This document shows positions 16,534 to 24,389 of a stretch of DNA of 64,000 nucleotides, piece by piece (the first letter of the stretch is position 1; each line of letters begins with the position of its first letter). Origin of the DNA: Mycobacterium sp. AT1 (GTDB lineage Bacteria; Actinomycetota; Actinomycetes; Mycobacteriales; Mycobacteriaceae); the NCBI RefSeq assembly GCF_002043095.1, contig NZ_MVOC01000076.1, forward strand, positions 1 to 64,000, read 5' to 3'. The translations under genes were made by a program, and so were the position numbers. The notes below the pieces were generated by a model. That model was not told the DNA's origin and did no database searches. It worked only from the letters and a program-made list of their open reading frames with translations.

Positions 16534-17423
16534 CCGCGCCCACCACCGACGACAGAAAGGACGAGCGCCGGCTCGCCTTCTGGTTGATCAGCCCCGCCGT
16601 CGTGCTGATGCTGGCGGTGACGGCGTACCCGATCGTCTACGCCGTGTGGCTCAGCCTGCAGCGCTACAACCTGGCCGCACCGAACGACACCACGTTCGTC
16701 TGGTTCGACAACTACGTGACCATCCTCGGCGACCGGTACTGGTGGACGGCCTTCTTCGTCACGCTGGCGATCACCGTCGTCTCGGTGGCCATCGAGTTCG
16801 TGCTTGGCATGGCGTTGGCGTTGGTCATGCACCGGACGATCTTCGGCAAGGGCGTCGTGCGCACCGCCATCCTGATCCCGTACGGCATCGTCACCGTGGC
16901 GGCGTCCTACAGCTGGTACTACGCGTGGACACCCGGCACGGGCTATCTCGCCAACCTGTTGCCAGAAGGCGTTGCGCCACTGACGGAGCAGATCCCGTCG
17001 CTGGCGATCGTGGTGCTTGCCGAGGTGTGGAAGACGACGCCGTTCATGGCGCTGCTGTTGCTCGCCGGCCTGGCGCTGGTGCCCCAGGATCTGCTCAACG
17101 CCGCCCAGATCGACGGCGCCGGAGCGTGGAAGCGGCTGACGAAGATCATCCTGCCCCTCATCAAGCCGGCGATCCTGGTGGCGCTGCTGTTCCGCACACT
17201 GGACGCGTTCCGCATCTTCGACAACATCTACGTGCTGACCGGTGGCGCCAACGACACCGGATCGGTGTCGATTCTGGGCTACGACAACCTGTTCAAGGCC
17301 TTCAACCTCGGACTCGGTTCGGCGATCAGCGTCTTGATCTTCCTGACCGTCGCGGTGATCGCGTTCGTCTACATCAAGCTGTTCGGTGCGTCGGCCCCAG
17401 GTGCGGACCAGGAGTCCCGATGA
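16530..17423 (+). CDS. sugA: Trehalose ABC importer permease SugA
   Basis: A 297-residue MalF-type permease with six membrane segments. The EAA loop that contacts the ATPase is visible near residues 190-215 as IDGAGAWKRLTKIILPLIKP. It forms the channel with SugB. The ATG overlaps the lpqY stop and its own TGA overlaps the sugB ATG (17420-17423), so the subunits are translated in step. Confidence 0.93.
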   Translation: MTAPTTDDRKDERRLAFWLISPAVVLMLAVTAYPIVYAVWLSLQRYNLAAPNDTTFVWFDNYVTILGDRYWWTAFFVTLAITVVSVAIEFVLGMALALVMHRTIFGKGVVRTAILIPYGIVTVAASYSWYYAWTPGTGYLANLLPEGVAPLTEQIPSLAIVVLAEVWKTTPFMALLLLAGLALVPQDLLNAAQIDGAGAWKRLTKIILPLIKPAILVALLFRTLDAFRIFDNIYVLTGGANDTGSVSILGYDNLFKAFNLGLGSAISVLIFLTVAVIAFVYIKLFGASAPGADQESR

Positions 17424-18256
17424 ACGAACGGGTGAGCCCAGGCCGCGCCACCGGGTGGACGGTCGTCAACGTCGTCGTCGTGCTCTACGCACTGTTCCCG
17501 GTGCTGTGGATTCTGTCGTTGTCGCTCAAACCGAGCTCAACGGTCAAGGACGGCAACCTGATTCCGACCCAGGTGACGTTCGACAACTACAAGGCGATCT
17601 TCGGCGGCAACATGTTCAGCTCGGCGCTGGTCAACTCCATCGGCATCGGGCTGATCACCACCGTGATCGCCGTCGTCGTCGGGGGCATGGCAGCCTACGC
17701 GATCGCCAGGTTGGTCTTTCCCGGCAAGCGGGTGCTGGTGGGTGTCGCGCTGCTGATCGCGATGTTCCCGCAGATCTCCTTGGTCACACCGCTTTTCAAC
17801 ATCGAGCGCAAGATTGGGCTGTTCGACACCTGGCCCGGGCTCGTCATTCCGTACATCACCTTCGCGCTGCCGCTGGCGATCTACACGATGTCGGCGTTCT
17901 TCAAGGAGATCCCGTGGGATCTGGAGAAGGCGGCGAAGATGGACGGGGCGACGCCCTGGCAGGCGTTCCGCAAGGTGATCGCGCCACTCGCCGCCCCCGG
18001 CATCGTGACCGCAGCCATCCTGGTGTTCATCTTCGCGTGGAACGACCTGCTGCTGGCGCTGTCGCTGACGGCGACCCAACGGGCCATCACGGCACCCGTC
18101 GCGATCGCGAACTTCACGGGCAGTTCACAATTCGAAGAGCCGACCGGATCCATCGCCGCGGGCGCGATGGTCATCACCGTGCCGATCGTCATCTTCGTTC
18201 TAATCTTCCAACGACGGATCGTCGCCGGTCTGACGTCCGGTGCGGTGAAGGGGTAG
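17420..18256 (+). CDS. sugB: Trehalose ABC importer permease SugB
   Basis: A 278-residue MalG-type permease with six membrane segments and the EAA loop KMDGATPWQAFRKVIAPL at about residues 175-192. It pairs with SugA. The ATG at 17420 overlaps the sugA stop (ATGA) and gives a length close to M. tuberculosis SugB (recalled as 274). The open frame extends far upstream, but there it is only an alternative frame of sugA. Confidence 0.93.
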   Translation: MNERVSPGRATGWTVVNVVVVLYALFPVLWILSLSLKPSSTVKDGNLIPTQVTFDNYKAIFGGNMFSSALVNSIGIGLITTVIAVVVGGMAAYAIARLVFPGKRVLVGVALLIAMFPQISLVTPLFNIERKIGLFDTWPGLVIPYITFALPLAIYTMSAFFKEIPWDLEKAAKMDGATPWQAFRKVIAPLAAPGIVTAAILVFIFAWNDLLLALSLTATQRAITAPVAIANFTGSSQFEEPTGSIAAGAMVITVPIVIFVLIFQRRIVAGLTSGAVKG

Positions 18257-18259
18257 GTC

Positions 18260-19432
18260 ATGGCCGAGATCGTGTTGGACCGCGTGGCGAAGAGTTACGC
18301 CGGAGGCGCGGCGGCGGTGAAGGACCTGTCCATCACCATCGCCGACGGCGAGTTCGTCATCCTGGTCGGCCCGTCGGGCTGCGGCAAGTCCACGACGCTG
18401 AACATGATTGCCGGCCTGGAGGACATCACCTCCGGCGAGCTGCGCATCGGCGGCGACCGCGTCAACGAGAAGGCCGCCAAGGACCGCGACATCGCCATGG
18501 TGTTTCAGTCCTATGCGCTCTACCCCCACATGACGGTGCGCCAGAACATCGCCTTTCCGCTCACGCTGGCGAAGATGAGCAAGGCCGACATCGCCACCAA
18601 GGTCGACGAGACGGCCAAGATCTTGGACCTGACCGAACTGTTGGACCGCAAGCCCGGTCAACTCTCCGGTGGCCAGCGTCAGCGGGTCGCGATGGGCCGC
18701 GCAATCATCCGCAGCCCCAAGGCATTCCTGATGGACGAGCCGTTGTCCAACCTCGACGCCAAGCTGCGGGTGCAGATGAGGTCCGAGATCGCCCGCCTGC
18801 AGAACCGGCTTGGCACCACCACCGTGTACGTGACCCACGACCAAACCGAGGCCATGACCCTCGGCGACCGCGTCGTCGTGATGCTCGCGGGGGTAGCCCA
18901 GCAGATCGGCACCCCCGACGAGCTCTACCACCGCCCGGCCAACCTGTTCGTCGCCGGCTTCATCGGGTCGCCGTCGATGAACTTCTTTCCAGCGACGCTG
19001 ACCGACGTCGGAGTGCGGCTGCCGTTCGGCGAAGTCACCCTCGTGTCCGACGTGCACGACATGTTGGCGCGCCACCCCAAGCCGCGGAACGTGATCGTCG
19101 GCGTCCGGCCCGAACATCTCGAGGACGCCGCGCTGATCGACTCCTACGCGCGGATCAAGGCGCTGACCTTCGAGGTGACGGTCGACCTGGTCGAGTCGCT
19201 CGGATCCGACAAGTACGTCCACTTCCACACCGAGGGCGATGGCGCTCGGGCAGCTCAGCTCGAAGAGCTGACCACGGAGTCCGGGATCGGTGAGAACCAT
19301 TACGTGGCAAGGGTTCCCGCCGAGTCGAAGGCGGTCGCCGGACAGCAGGCCGAGCTGGCCTTCGACACCTCCAAGCTGACGTTGTTCGACGCGGACACCG
19401 GCGCGAACCTGTCCATCCCGCCCGCCGAGTGA
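18260..19432 (+). CDS. sugC: Trehalose ABC importer ATPase SugC
   Basis: A 390-residue MalK/UgpC-type ATPase. Walker A is GPSGCGKST (about 39-47), the signature LSGGQRQRVAMGR (about 134-146) and Walker B FLMDEPLSNLDA (about 155-166). A C-terminal OB-fold regulatory domain begins near residue 240. It energises SugAB. The ATG follows the sugB stop by 3 bp. The final TGA overlaps the GTG start of the next gene. Confidence 0.95.
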   Translation: MAEIVLDRVAKSYAGGAAAVKDLSITIADGEFVILVGPSGCGKSTTLNMIAGLEDITSGELRIGGDRVNEKAAKDRDIAMVFQSYALYPHMTVRQNIAFPLTLAKMSKADIATKVDETAKILDLTELLDRKPGQLSGGQRQRVAMGRAIIRSPKAFLMDEPLSNLDAKLRVQMRSEIARLQNRLGTTTVYVTHDQTEAMTLGDRVVVMLAGVAQQIGTPDELYHRPANLFVAGFIGSPSMNFFPATLTDVGVRLPFGEVTLVSDVHDMLARHPKPRNVIVGVRPEHLEDAALIDSYARIKALTFEVTVDLVESLGSDKYVHFHTEGDGARAAQLEELTTESGIGENHYVARVPAESKAVAGQQAELAFDTSKLTLFDADTGANLSIPPAE

Positions 19433-20022
19433 CCGACGTCCTGGCCGAGGTTCGCACGCGACTTGGCGAGCATTACGACCGACTCGGCGCCGGCCCGGAG
19501 CCGGCCGTCGCCAGCATCACCTTCCTCGGTGCGGAGTCGATCGACGTGCTGCGCTTCGGACCGGACGCCGACGGCATGCTTCATCATGTGTCGCTTGGCT
19601 GTTCGCGGCACGCGATGCTCGACCCGATGGCAATGGTCGTCGACTCGTCGAGCGGTCCGCGCGCGGAAGTCGTGGTCGCACTGCGTGGTTCGACGCCGAT
19701 GGGGCTGGCCCGCTCGATCGCGATCGTGGCGGCGTCACCCGCCGTCGAGGGTCTGGTGCTGGTACCCGACGCCCTCGTCGACCTGGAGACGCCACTGTGG
19801 GAGGGCGCACCGTTCACCGCGGTGTTGTTGGGGCCCAGCGACGTCGCCGCCGTCGCGCTGCCCGCGCCGTACGAGCCGGTGAACATCCTGTCGGCGACGC
19901 CGATCACCCCGACCGAGGCGGCCTGGGTGCGACTCAAGGGTGCCGAGGCGATGCGGGAGGCGTGGCGGACCGACGGGGTCGACGTTCGGGATCCCCGGCG
20001 GCGGGCCGCCCGACCGGCCTGA
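19429..20022 (+). CDS. Suppressor-of-fused (SUFU)-domain protein coupled to sugC
   Basis: A 197-residue soluble protein that resembles the SUFU-like domain family of bacteria: an N-terminal helix (VRTRLGEHYDRLG), a beta-rich middle with IDVLRFGPD and HHVSLGCSRHAM, then AEVVVALRGS and VNILSATPITPTEAAWVRLKGAEAM. Bacterial SUFU proteins have no established role, though some behave as immunity proteins. There is no signal peptide or membrane segment. The GTG overlaps the sugC stop by 4 bp (19429-19432), so it is the fifth gene of the trehalose operon. I know of no counterpart between sugC and corA in M. tuberculosis. The family call rests on recognition of these motifs. Confidence 0.7.
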   Translation: MTDVLAEVRTRLGEHYDRLGAGPEPAVASITFLGAESIDVLRFGPDADGMLHHVSLGCSRHAMLDPMAMVVDSSSGPRAEVVVALRGSTPMGLARSIAIVAASPAVEGLVLVPDALVDLETPLWEGAPFTAVLLGPSDVAAVALPAPYEPVNILSATPITPTEAAWVRLKGAEAMREAWRTDGVDVRDPRRRAARPA

Positions 20023-20064
20023 GCGGCGGGCCAGCTCGCCGAGCTGACGACCCCTCAACCTGAG

Positions 20065-20128
20065 CGCCGAACGTGGACTTTTGCCACGCCTACCCGGCCG
20101 GGAACGTGGCAAAAGTCCACGTTCGGCG
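20065..20128. terminator. 24-bp-stem hairpin, bidirectional terminator
   Basis: The arms at 20065-20088 and 20105-20128 are perfectly complementary over 24 bp, with a 16-base loop. The hairpin lies between the convergent SUFU-like gene and corA, so it can end transcription from both sides. There is no T-tract, as is usual in mycobacteria. The unusual length also leaves open a mobile palindromic (REP-like) origin. Confidence 0.8.
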
Positions 20129-20154
20129 GGGAGGGGACTATAGCGGGGAGGAGG

Positions 20155-21258
20155 CTACAGCCAGTGGTTGCGGCGGAACGTGAAGTACAACCCCGAACAC
20201 ACCGTCGCCATCACCAGCAGCACCATGGGGTAGCCGTAGGTCCACGCCAACTCCGGCATGTGTTCGAAGTTCATCCCGTAGATGCCGGCCAGCGCCGTCG
20301 GGACGGCCGCGATCGCCACCCACGCCGAGATCTTGCGCATGTCCATGTTCTGCTGCATCGACACCTTGCCGACGGCGGCCTGCACCAGCGAGCTGAGCAC
20401 CTCGTCGTAGCTGGCGATCCGGTCGGACGCCTGGGTGTTGTGGTCGACCACGTCGCGGATGTAGCGCCGAACCTCCTTGGAGATGAGGTCGTTGTGGTCG
20501 GAGCCGAGGCGCTGCAGTGCGAGGTTGAGCGGGCCCACCGCCCTGCGCATCTCGACGACCTCCCGCTTGAGCAGGTAGATGTGCTCGATGTCGGTCTCGC
20601 TGGTGGGGGAGAAGACGTTCTCCTCCATCGCGTCGATGTCGAACTCGACGAGGTCGGTGACCTCGAGGTAGTGGTCGACGACGTGGTCGGCGATCGCATG
20701 AAGCACGGCATACGGTCCCAGCGCGCAGTTCGTCGGGTTGGAGTCCATCCGCTTGCGCACCTTGGCGAGGCCGCCGTGGTCGCCGTGCCGGACCGTCACG
20801 ACGAAGTCCGGCCCGACGAAGATCATGATCTCGCCGGTCTCGACGATCTCGCGGGCCTTGGCCACCGACTCGTGCTCGACGTACATGATGGTCTTGAGCA
20901 CCAGGAACAGCGTGTTGTCGTAACGCTCCAGCTTGGGTCGCTGATGGGCGTGCACGGCGTCTTCGACGGCGAGTTCGTGCAACCCGAACACGTCGGCGAC
21001 GGCCTGCATCTGGCGCTCGTCGGGCTCGTGCAGACCGATCCAGACAAAGGCCCTTACGTCGGCGAGCTGGAGTTCCCTGACCTTGGCCAGCGCCGCGGCG
21101 TGGGTGTACTTGCCTGGCAGGCGCTTGCCGTCGGCGTAGACGCCGCAGTCGACCATCGCCCGGGAAACCGGCACGTGGATGGAACTTGCGTCTGGCTCGG
21201 GCAGCCTGCGGTTCGTCGGACGCAGCATCGACGGCTGCAAGGCGCGAAATGACGGCAC
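20155..21258 (-). CDS. corA: Magnesium/cobalt channel CorA
   Basis: A 367-residue CorA-family divalent cation channel with a long cytoplasmic domain and two C-terminal membrane helices. The essential YGMNF motif, followed by EHMPE, lies at the end of the first helix. The protein ends in a basic FRRNHWL. The GTG at 21258 was chosen because GGGGAGG stands 6 bases upstream and the length matches M. tuberculosis CorA (recalled as 366). The frame is open 24 codons further. Confidence 0.92.
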   Translation of the reverse strand: MPSFRALQPSMLRPTNRRLPEPDASSIHVPVSRAMVDCGVYADGKRLPGKYTHAAALAKVRELQLADVRAFVWIGLHEPDERQMQAVADVFGLHELAVEDAVHAHQRPKLERYDNTLFLVLKTIMYVEHESVAKAREIVETGEIMIFVGPDFVVTVRHGDHGGLAKVRKRMDSNPTNCALGPYAVLHAIADHVVDHYLEVTDLVEFDIDAMEENVFSPTSETDIEHIYLLKREVVEMRRAVGPLNLALQRLGSDHNDLISKEVRRYIRDVVDHNTQASDRIASYDEVLSSLVQAAVGKVSMQQNMDMRKISAWVAIAAVPTALAGIYGMNFEHMPELAWTYGYPMVLLVMATVCSGLYFTFRRNHWL

Positions 21259-21390
21259 GAACGTCCTCCCCTGAACGGGCGGAGCAGCTACGTTGAGCCC
21301 CGAATTGACCGTTGCAGATGGTACGCCCAAAGCCTGTGTGCGCTGGCCTCACAACCTGGCAACCCGCCCAAGTGAGATCCCACGGTGAAG

Positions 21391-21396
21391 TAGCCT
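21391..21396 (+). promoter_or_regulatory. -10 for a leaderless malic enzyme mRNA
   Basis: TAGCCT fits TANNNT and ends 6 bases before the ATG at 21403. No ribosome-binding site precedes that ATG, which agrees with a leaderless start. No strong -35 is seen. Confidence 0.45.
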
Positions 21397-21402
21397 GACG
21401 CG

Positions 21403-22572
21403 ATGACTGAAGCGGTCCGCACGCCCCAAGTCGTCATCGATGACGCCGCCATCTTCGACGCGCACGAGGGGGGCAAGCTCTCGGTCGCGTTGAAGACGCC
21501 GCTGGACACCCAGCGTGCGCTGTCGATCGCCTACACGCCTGGTGTCGCGCAGGTGAGCCGCGCAATCGCCGCCGATCACACGCTGGCGGCGAAGTACACC
21601 TGGGCCAACCGGCTCGTCGCGGTGATCAGCGACGGCAGCGCCGTCCTCGGCCTCGGCGACATCGGCCCCGCGGCGTCACTGCCGGTGATGGAGGGCAAGA
21701 GCGCGCTGTTCAAGACCTTCGGCGGCCTTGACTCGATTCCGATCGTGCTCGCCACCAACGATCCCGACGAGATCGTCGAGACAGTCATCCGGCTACGCCC
21801 GACGTTCGGCGCGGTGAACCTAGAGGACATCTCGGCGCCACGCTGCTTCGACATCGAGCGCCGTCTCGTCGAGGCGCTCGACTGCCCGGTCATGCACGAC
21901 GACCAACACGGGACGGCGATCGTCGTGCTCGCCGCCCTGATGGGAGCCACCAAGGCCCTCGATCGCGACATGCACACGCTTCGGGTCGTGATATCCGGGG
22001 CAGGAGCCGCCGGCGTCGCCTGCGCCAACATCCTGTTGGCTGCCGGCATTCGCGACGTCACGGTGCTGGACAGCAAGGGCATTCTGCACACCGGCCGCGA
22101 GGACCTCAACCCGTTCAAGTCAGAGCTGGCCGCGAAGTCGAATCCGGCCGGGCGCACCGGCGGCACCGCCGAGGCGATGGACGGCGCGGACGTGTTCCTC
22201 GGTCTGTCGGCGGGTTTGGTTCCCGAGGAGATCGTCGCGACGATGGCGCCGAACGGCATCGTGTTCGCGCTGTCGAACCCCGATCCCGAGATTCACCCGG
22301 ACGCGGCGCGCAAGTACGCCGCCGTGGTGGCCACCGGCCGCAGCGACTTCCCCAATCAGATCAACAACGTGCTGGCGTTCCCCGGTGTCTTCCGCGGGGC
22401 GCTCGACGCCGGCGCCCGCCGAATCACCGAGGCAATGAAGGTGGCCGCCGCGGAGGCGATCTTCTCCGTCGTCGGCGACGATCTGGCCGTCGACCACATC
22501 GTGCCGAGCGCGCTGGATCCGCGGGTGGCTCCGGCGGTTGCCGCTGCGGTGGCGGCAGCGTCGACGCTCTGA
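21403..22572 (+). CDS. NAD(P)-dependent malic enzyme
   Basis: A 389-residue malic enzyme of the short bacterial type, without the C-terminal phosphotransacetylase domain of MaeB. The N-terminal half has IAYTPGVAQVSR, the catalytic Lys region and the metal site in NLEDISAPRCFDIE and DDQHGTAIV. The C-terminal Rossmann domain has VISGAGAAGVACANILL. It converts malate to pyruvate, CO2 and NAD(P)H. In M. tuberculosis malate dehydrogenase mdh follows corA at this place. The lipoprotein gene lpqZ follows after 8 bp. Confidence 0.92.
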   Translation: MTEAVRTPQVVIDDAAIFDAHEGGKLSVALKTPLDTQRALSIAYTPGVAQVSRAIAADHTLAAKYTWANRLVAVISDGSAVLGLGDIGPAASLPVMEGKSALFKTFGGLDSIPIVLATNDPDEIVETVIRLRPTFGAVNLEDISAPRCFDIERRLVEALDCPVMHDDQHGTAIVVLAALMGATKALDRDMHTLRVVISGAGAAGVACANILLAAGIRDVTVLDSKGILHTGREDLNPFKSELAAKSNPAGRTGGTAEAMDGADVFLGLSAGLVPEEIVATMAPNGIVFALSNPDPEIHPDAARKYAAVVATGRSDFPNQINNVLAFPGVFRGALDAGARRITEAMKVAAAEAIFSVVGDDLAVDHIVPSALDPRVAPAVAAAVAAASTL

Positions 22573-22580
22573 ACGGCTCG

Positions 22581-23417
22581 ATGGTCCTGCGACGGTTGGC
22601 GGCGCTGCTCGTCGTTCTGGTGGTGGCCGGATGCGGCGGATCACCGCCGGCGACATCCCTCGCCGTCGGCGCGGGACCCGACCCCGCCACCACCCTGCTG
22701 GCCCACCTGTACGCGGCCGCGCTGCGGTCGTACGGCAACGCGGCGCACGTCGAGCCGAGTCAGGATCCGCTGGCCGGGCTGGACTCCGGCGACGTCGAGG
22801 TGGTGCCGGGATTCACCGGGCGACTGCTGGTCCGCTTCGATCCCGACGCGACGGCTCGCGCTCCCGAACAGGTGTACCGCTCGATGATCTCGGCGCTGCC
22901 GGAGGGCGTCGGTGCGGGCGACTACGCGCAATCCGCCGAGGACAAACCCGCCATGGCCGTCACCGAGGCGACGGCCACGAAGTGGGGGAGACGTGACGTC
23001 GCGGCGGTGATCAGCCACTGCAACGGCCTGACGGTCGGCAAGGTCGTCGGCGACCGATCGCCTTCGGCCGTTGCCACGTGCCGGCTGCCCGCGGCCACCG
23101 AGTTCCCCACCGCCGCGGCTCTGGTGGGCGCCCTTCGGTCGGGCCGGGTCGCCGCCGCGTGGACGTCGACCGCCGTGCCCGAGACTCCCGACGACGCCGT
23201 CGTCCTCAGTGACAAGACCTCGGCGATCCGGGCGGAGAACGTCGTCCCGCTCTACCGGCGCAACGAGTTGAATGAGCGACAGGTGTTGGCGCTCAACGAG
23301 ATTGCGGGCGAGTTGGACACCGGATCATTGGCCGACATGCTTGGCAAGGTGGCCGCGGGCGCCGATCCCGGCGCGGTCGCCGACGACTGGCTCGCCGCGC
23401 ATCCGCTCGGCCACTAA
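22581..23417 (+). CDS. lpqZ: Substrate-binding lipoprotein LpqZ
   Basis: A 278-residue lipoprotein with a short signal peptide and lipobox VAGC, Cys at about residue 15. The rest resembles the OpuAC/glycine-betaine type of solute-binding proteins: DVEVVPGFTGRLLVRF, then VVPLYRRNELNERQVLALNEIAG. No transporter permease or ATPase lies beside it, so the ligand and partner are unknown. It begins 8 bp after the malic enzyme stop and is probably co-transcribed. It converges with the SDR gene at a gap of 5 bp. Confidence 0.83.
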   Translation: MVLRRLAALLVVLVVAGCGGSPPATSLAVGAGPDPATTLLAHLYAAALRSYGNAAHVEPSQDPLAGLDSGDVEVVPGFTGRLLVRFDPDATARAPEQVYRSMISALPEGVGAGDYAQSAEDKPAMAVTEATATKWGRRDVAAVISHCNGLTVGKVVGDRSPSAVATCRLPAATEFPTAAALVGALRSGRVAAAWTSTAVPETPDDAVVLSDKTSAIRAENVVPLYRRNELNERQVLALNEIAGELDTGSLADMLGKVAAGADPGAVADDWLAAHPLGH

Positions 23418-23422
23418 GCCCG

Positions 23423-24253
23423 TCAGCGGACTCCCGGCATCGCCCTGGCGATGACCGAGGAAAACAGCCGCTGGTAGCCCGATCCGGTGACGCGCACGAT
23501 GACGTCGAGCACCTTGGCGTCGGCCCCGACGAGCACGCGCGCCTTGTTCTTGCGGACGGCGTCGAGGATGATCACCGCGGCCCGCTCCGGGGTGGTCTTG
23601 GCCAGCTTCTTGTCGAAGGTGTTCGCAAGCTTCTCGGCGTCGATGCCCTCGGCCGCCGCCGCGTTGCGTGCGATAGCGGTCTTGATGCCGCCGGGATGCA
23701 CCGTCGTCACCTTGACCGGGCGCTTGCCGGCGACCATCTCCTGGCGCAGCGCCTCGGTGAACCCGCGCACCGCGAACTTGGCCGCGTTGTAGGCGGCCTG
23801 GCCGGGCACCGAGAAGATGCCGAACAGGCTGGAGACGTTGACGACGTGCCCGTCGCCCGACTCGATGAGGTGCGGCAGGAACGCCTTGGTGCCGTTGACG
23901 ACGCCCCAGAAGTCGACGTCCATCACGCGCTCGATGTCCTTGTAGGAGCTGACCTCGACGTCGCCGGTGTACGCGATGCCTGCGTTGTTGTAGATCTGGT
24001 TGACCTTGCCGAAGTGCGCCTTCACGGCGTCGGCGTACAGCTCGAACGCCTCCCGCTCGGTGACGTCGAGGCGGTCGGCCTTGACGGGTGCCCCAATGGC
24101 CTTCAGGCGGGCCTCGGTGACGGCCAGGCCCTCGAGGTCGACGTCGCTGATCGCGAGCTTTGCCCCCGAGCGGCCCAGCTCGAGGGCCAGCGCCTGGCCG
24201 ATACCCGACCCGGCTCCCGTGACGACGGCGACCTTACCGGCGAAGCCCTGCAT
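23423..24253 (-). CDS. Short-chain dehydrogenase/reductase (Rv1245c-like)
   Basis: A 276-residue classical SDR. The cofactor motif TGAGSGIG is near residues 13-20, NNAG follows, and the catalytic motif is YNAAK with the Ser of NVSSLFG upstream. It is NAD(P)-dependent; the substrate is unknown, but the fatty-acid or sterol-type SDRs of mycobacteria are similar. The ATG at 24253 is preceded by AAGGAG at ideal spacing, which decides against the upstream in-frame start. The length equals Rv1245c as recalled. Confidence 0.88.
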   Translation of the reverse strand: MQGFAGKVAVVTGAGSGIGQALALELGRSGAKLAISDVDLEGLAVTEARLKAIGAPVKADRLDVTEREAFELYADAVKAHFGKVNQIYNNAGIAYTGDVEVSSYKDIERVMDVDFWGVVNGTKAFLPHLIESGDGHVVNVSSLFGIFSVPGQAAYNAAKFAVRGFTEALRQEMVAGKRPVKVTTVHPGGIKTAIARNAAAAEGIDAEKLANTFDKKLAKTTPERAAVIILDAVRKNKARVLVGADAKVLDVIVRVTGSGYQRLFSSVIARAMPGVR

Positions 24254-24389
24254 GAACACTCCTTCTCTCGACGGCGAGCGCACGCTTGTTGCACACATCG
24301 CCCGAGAGCGGGTGCCAACATGCGTACTTTCGGCGTGAAGCCTAACCGGTACCGCTGGTCCCGCCTACATCGGTCAGATGAAAGTCGGG

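Noticed and set aside
17386..19293. Long plus-strand frame through sugB and sugC
   Set aside because: Wrong-frame shadow rich in Arg and Gly; sugB and sugC with all ABC motifs occupy the other frames.
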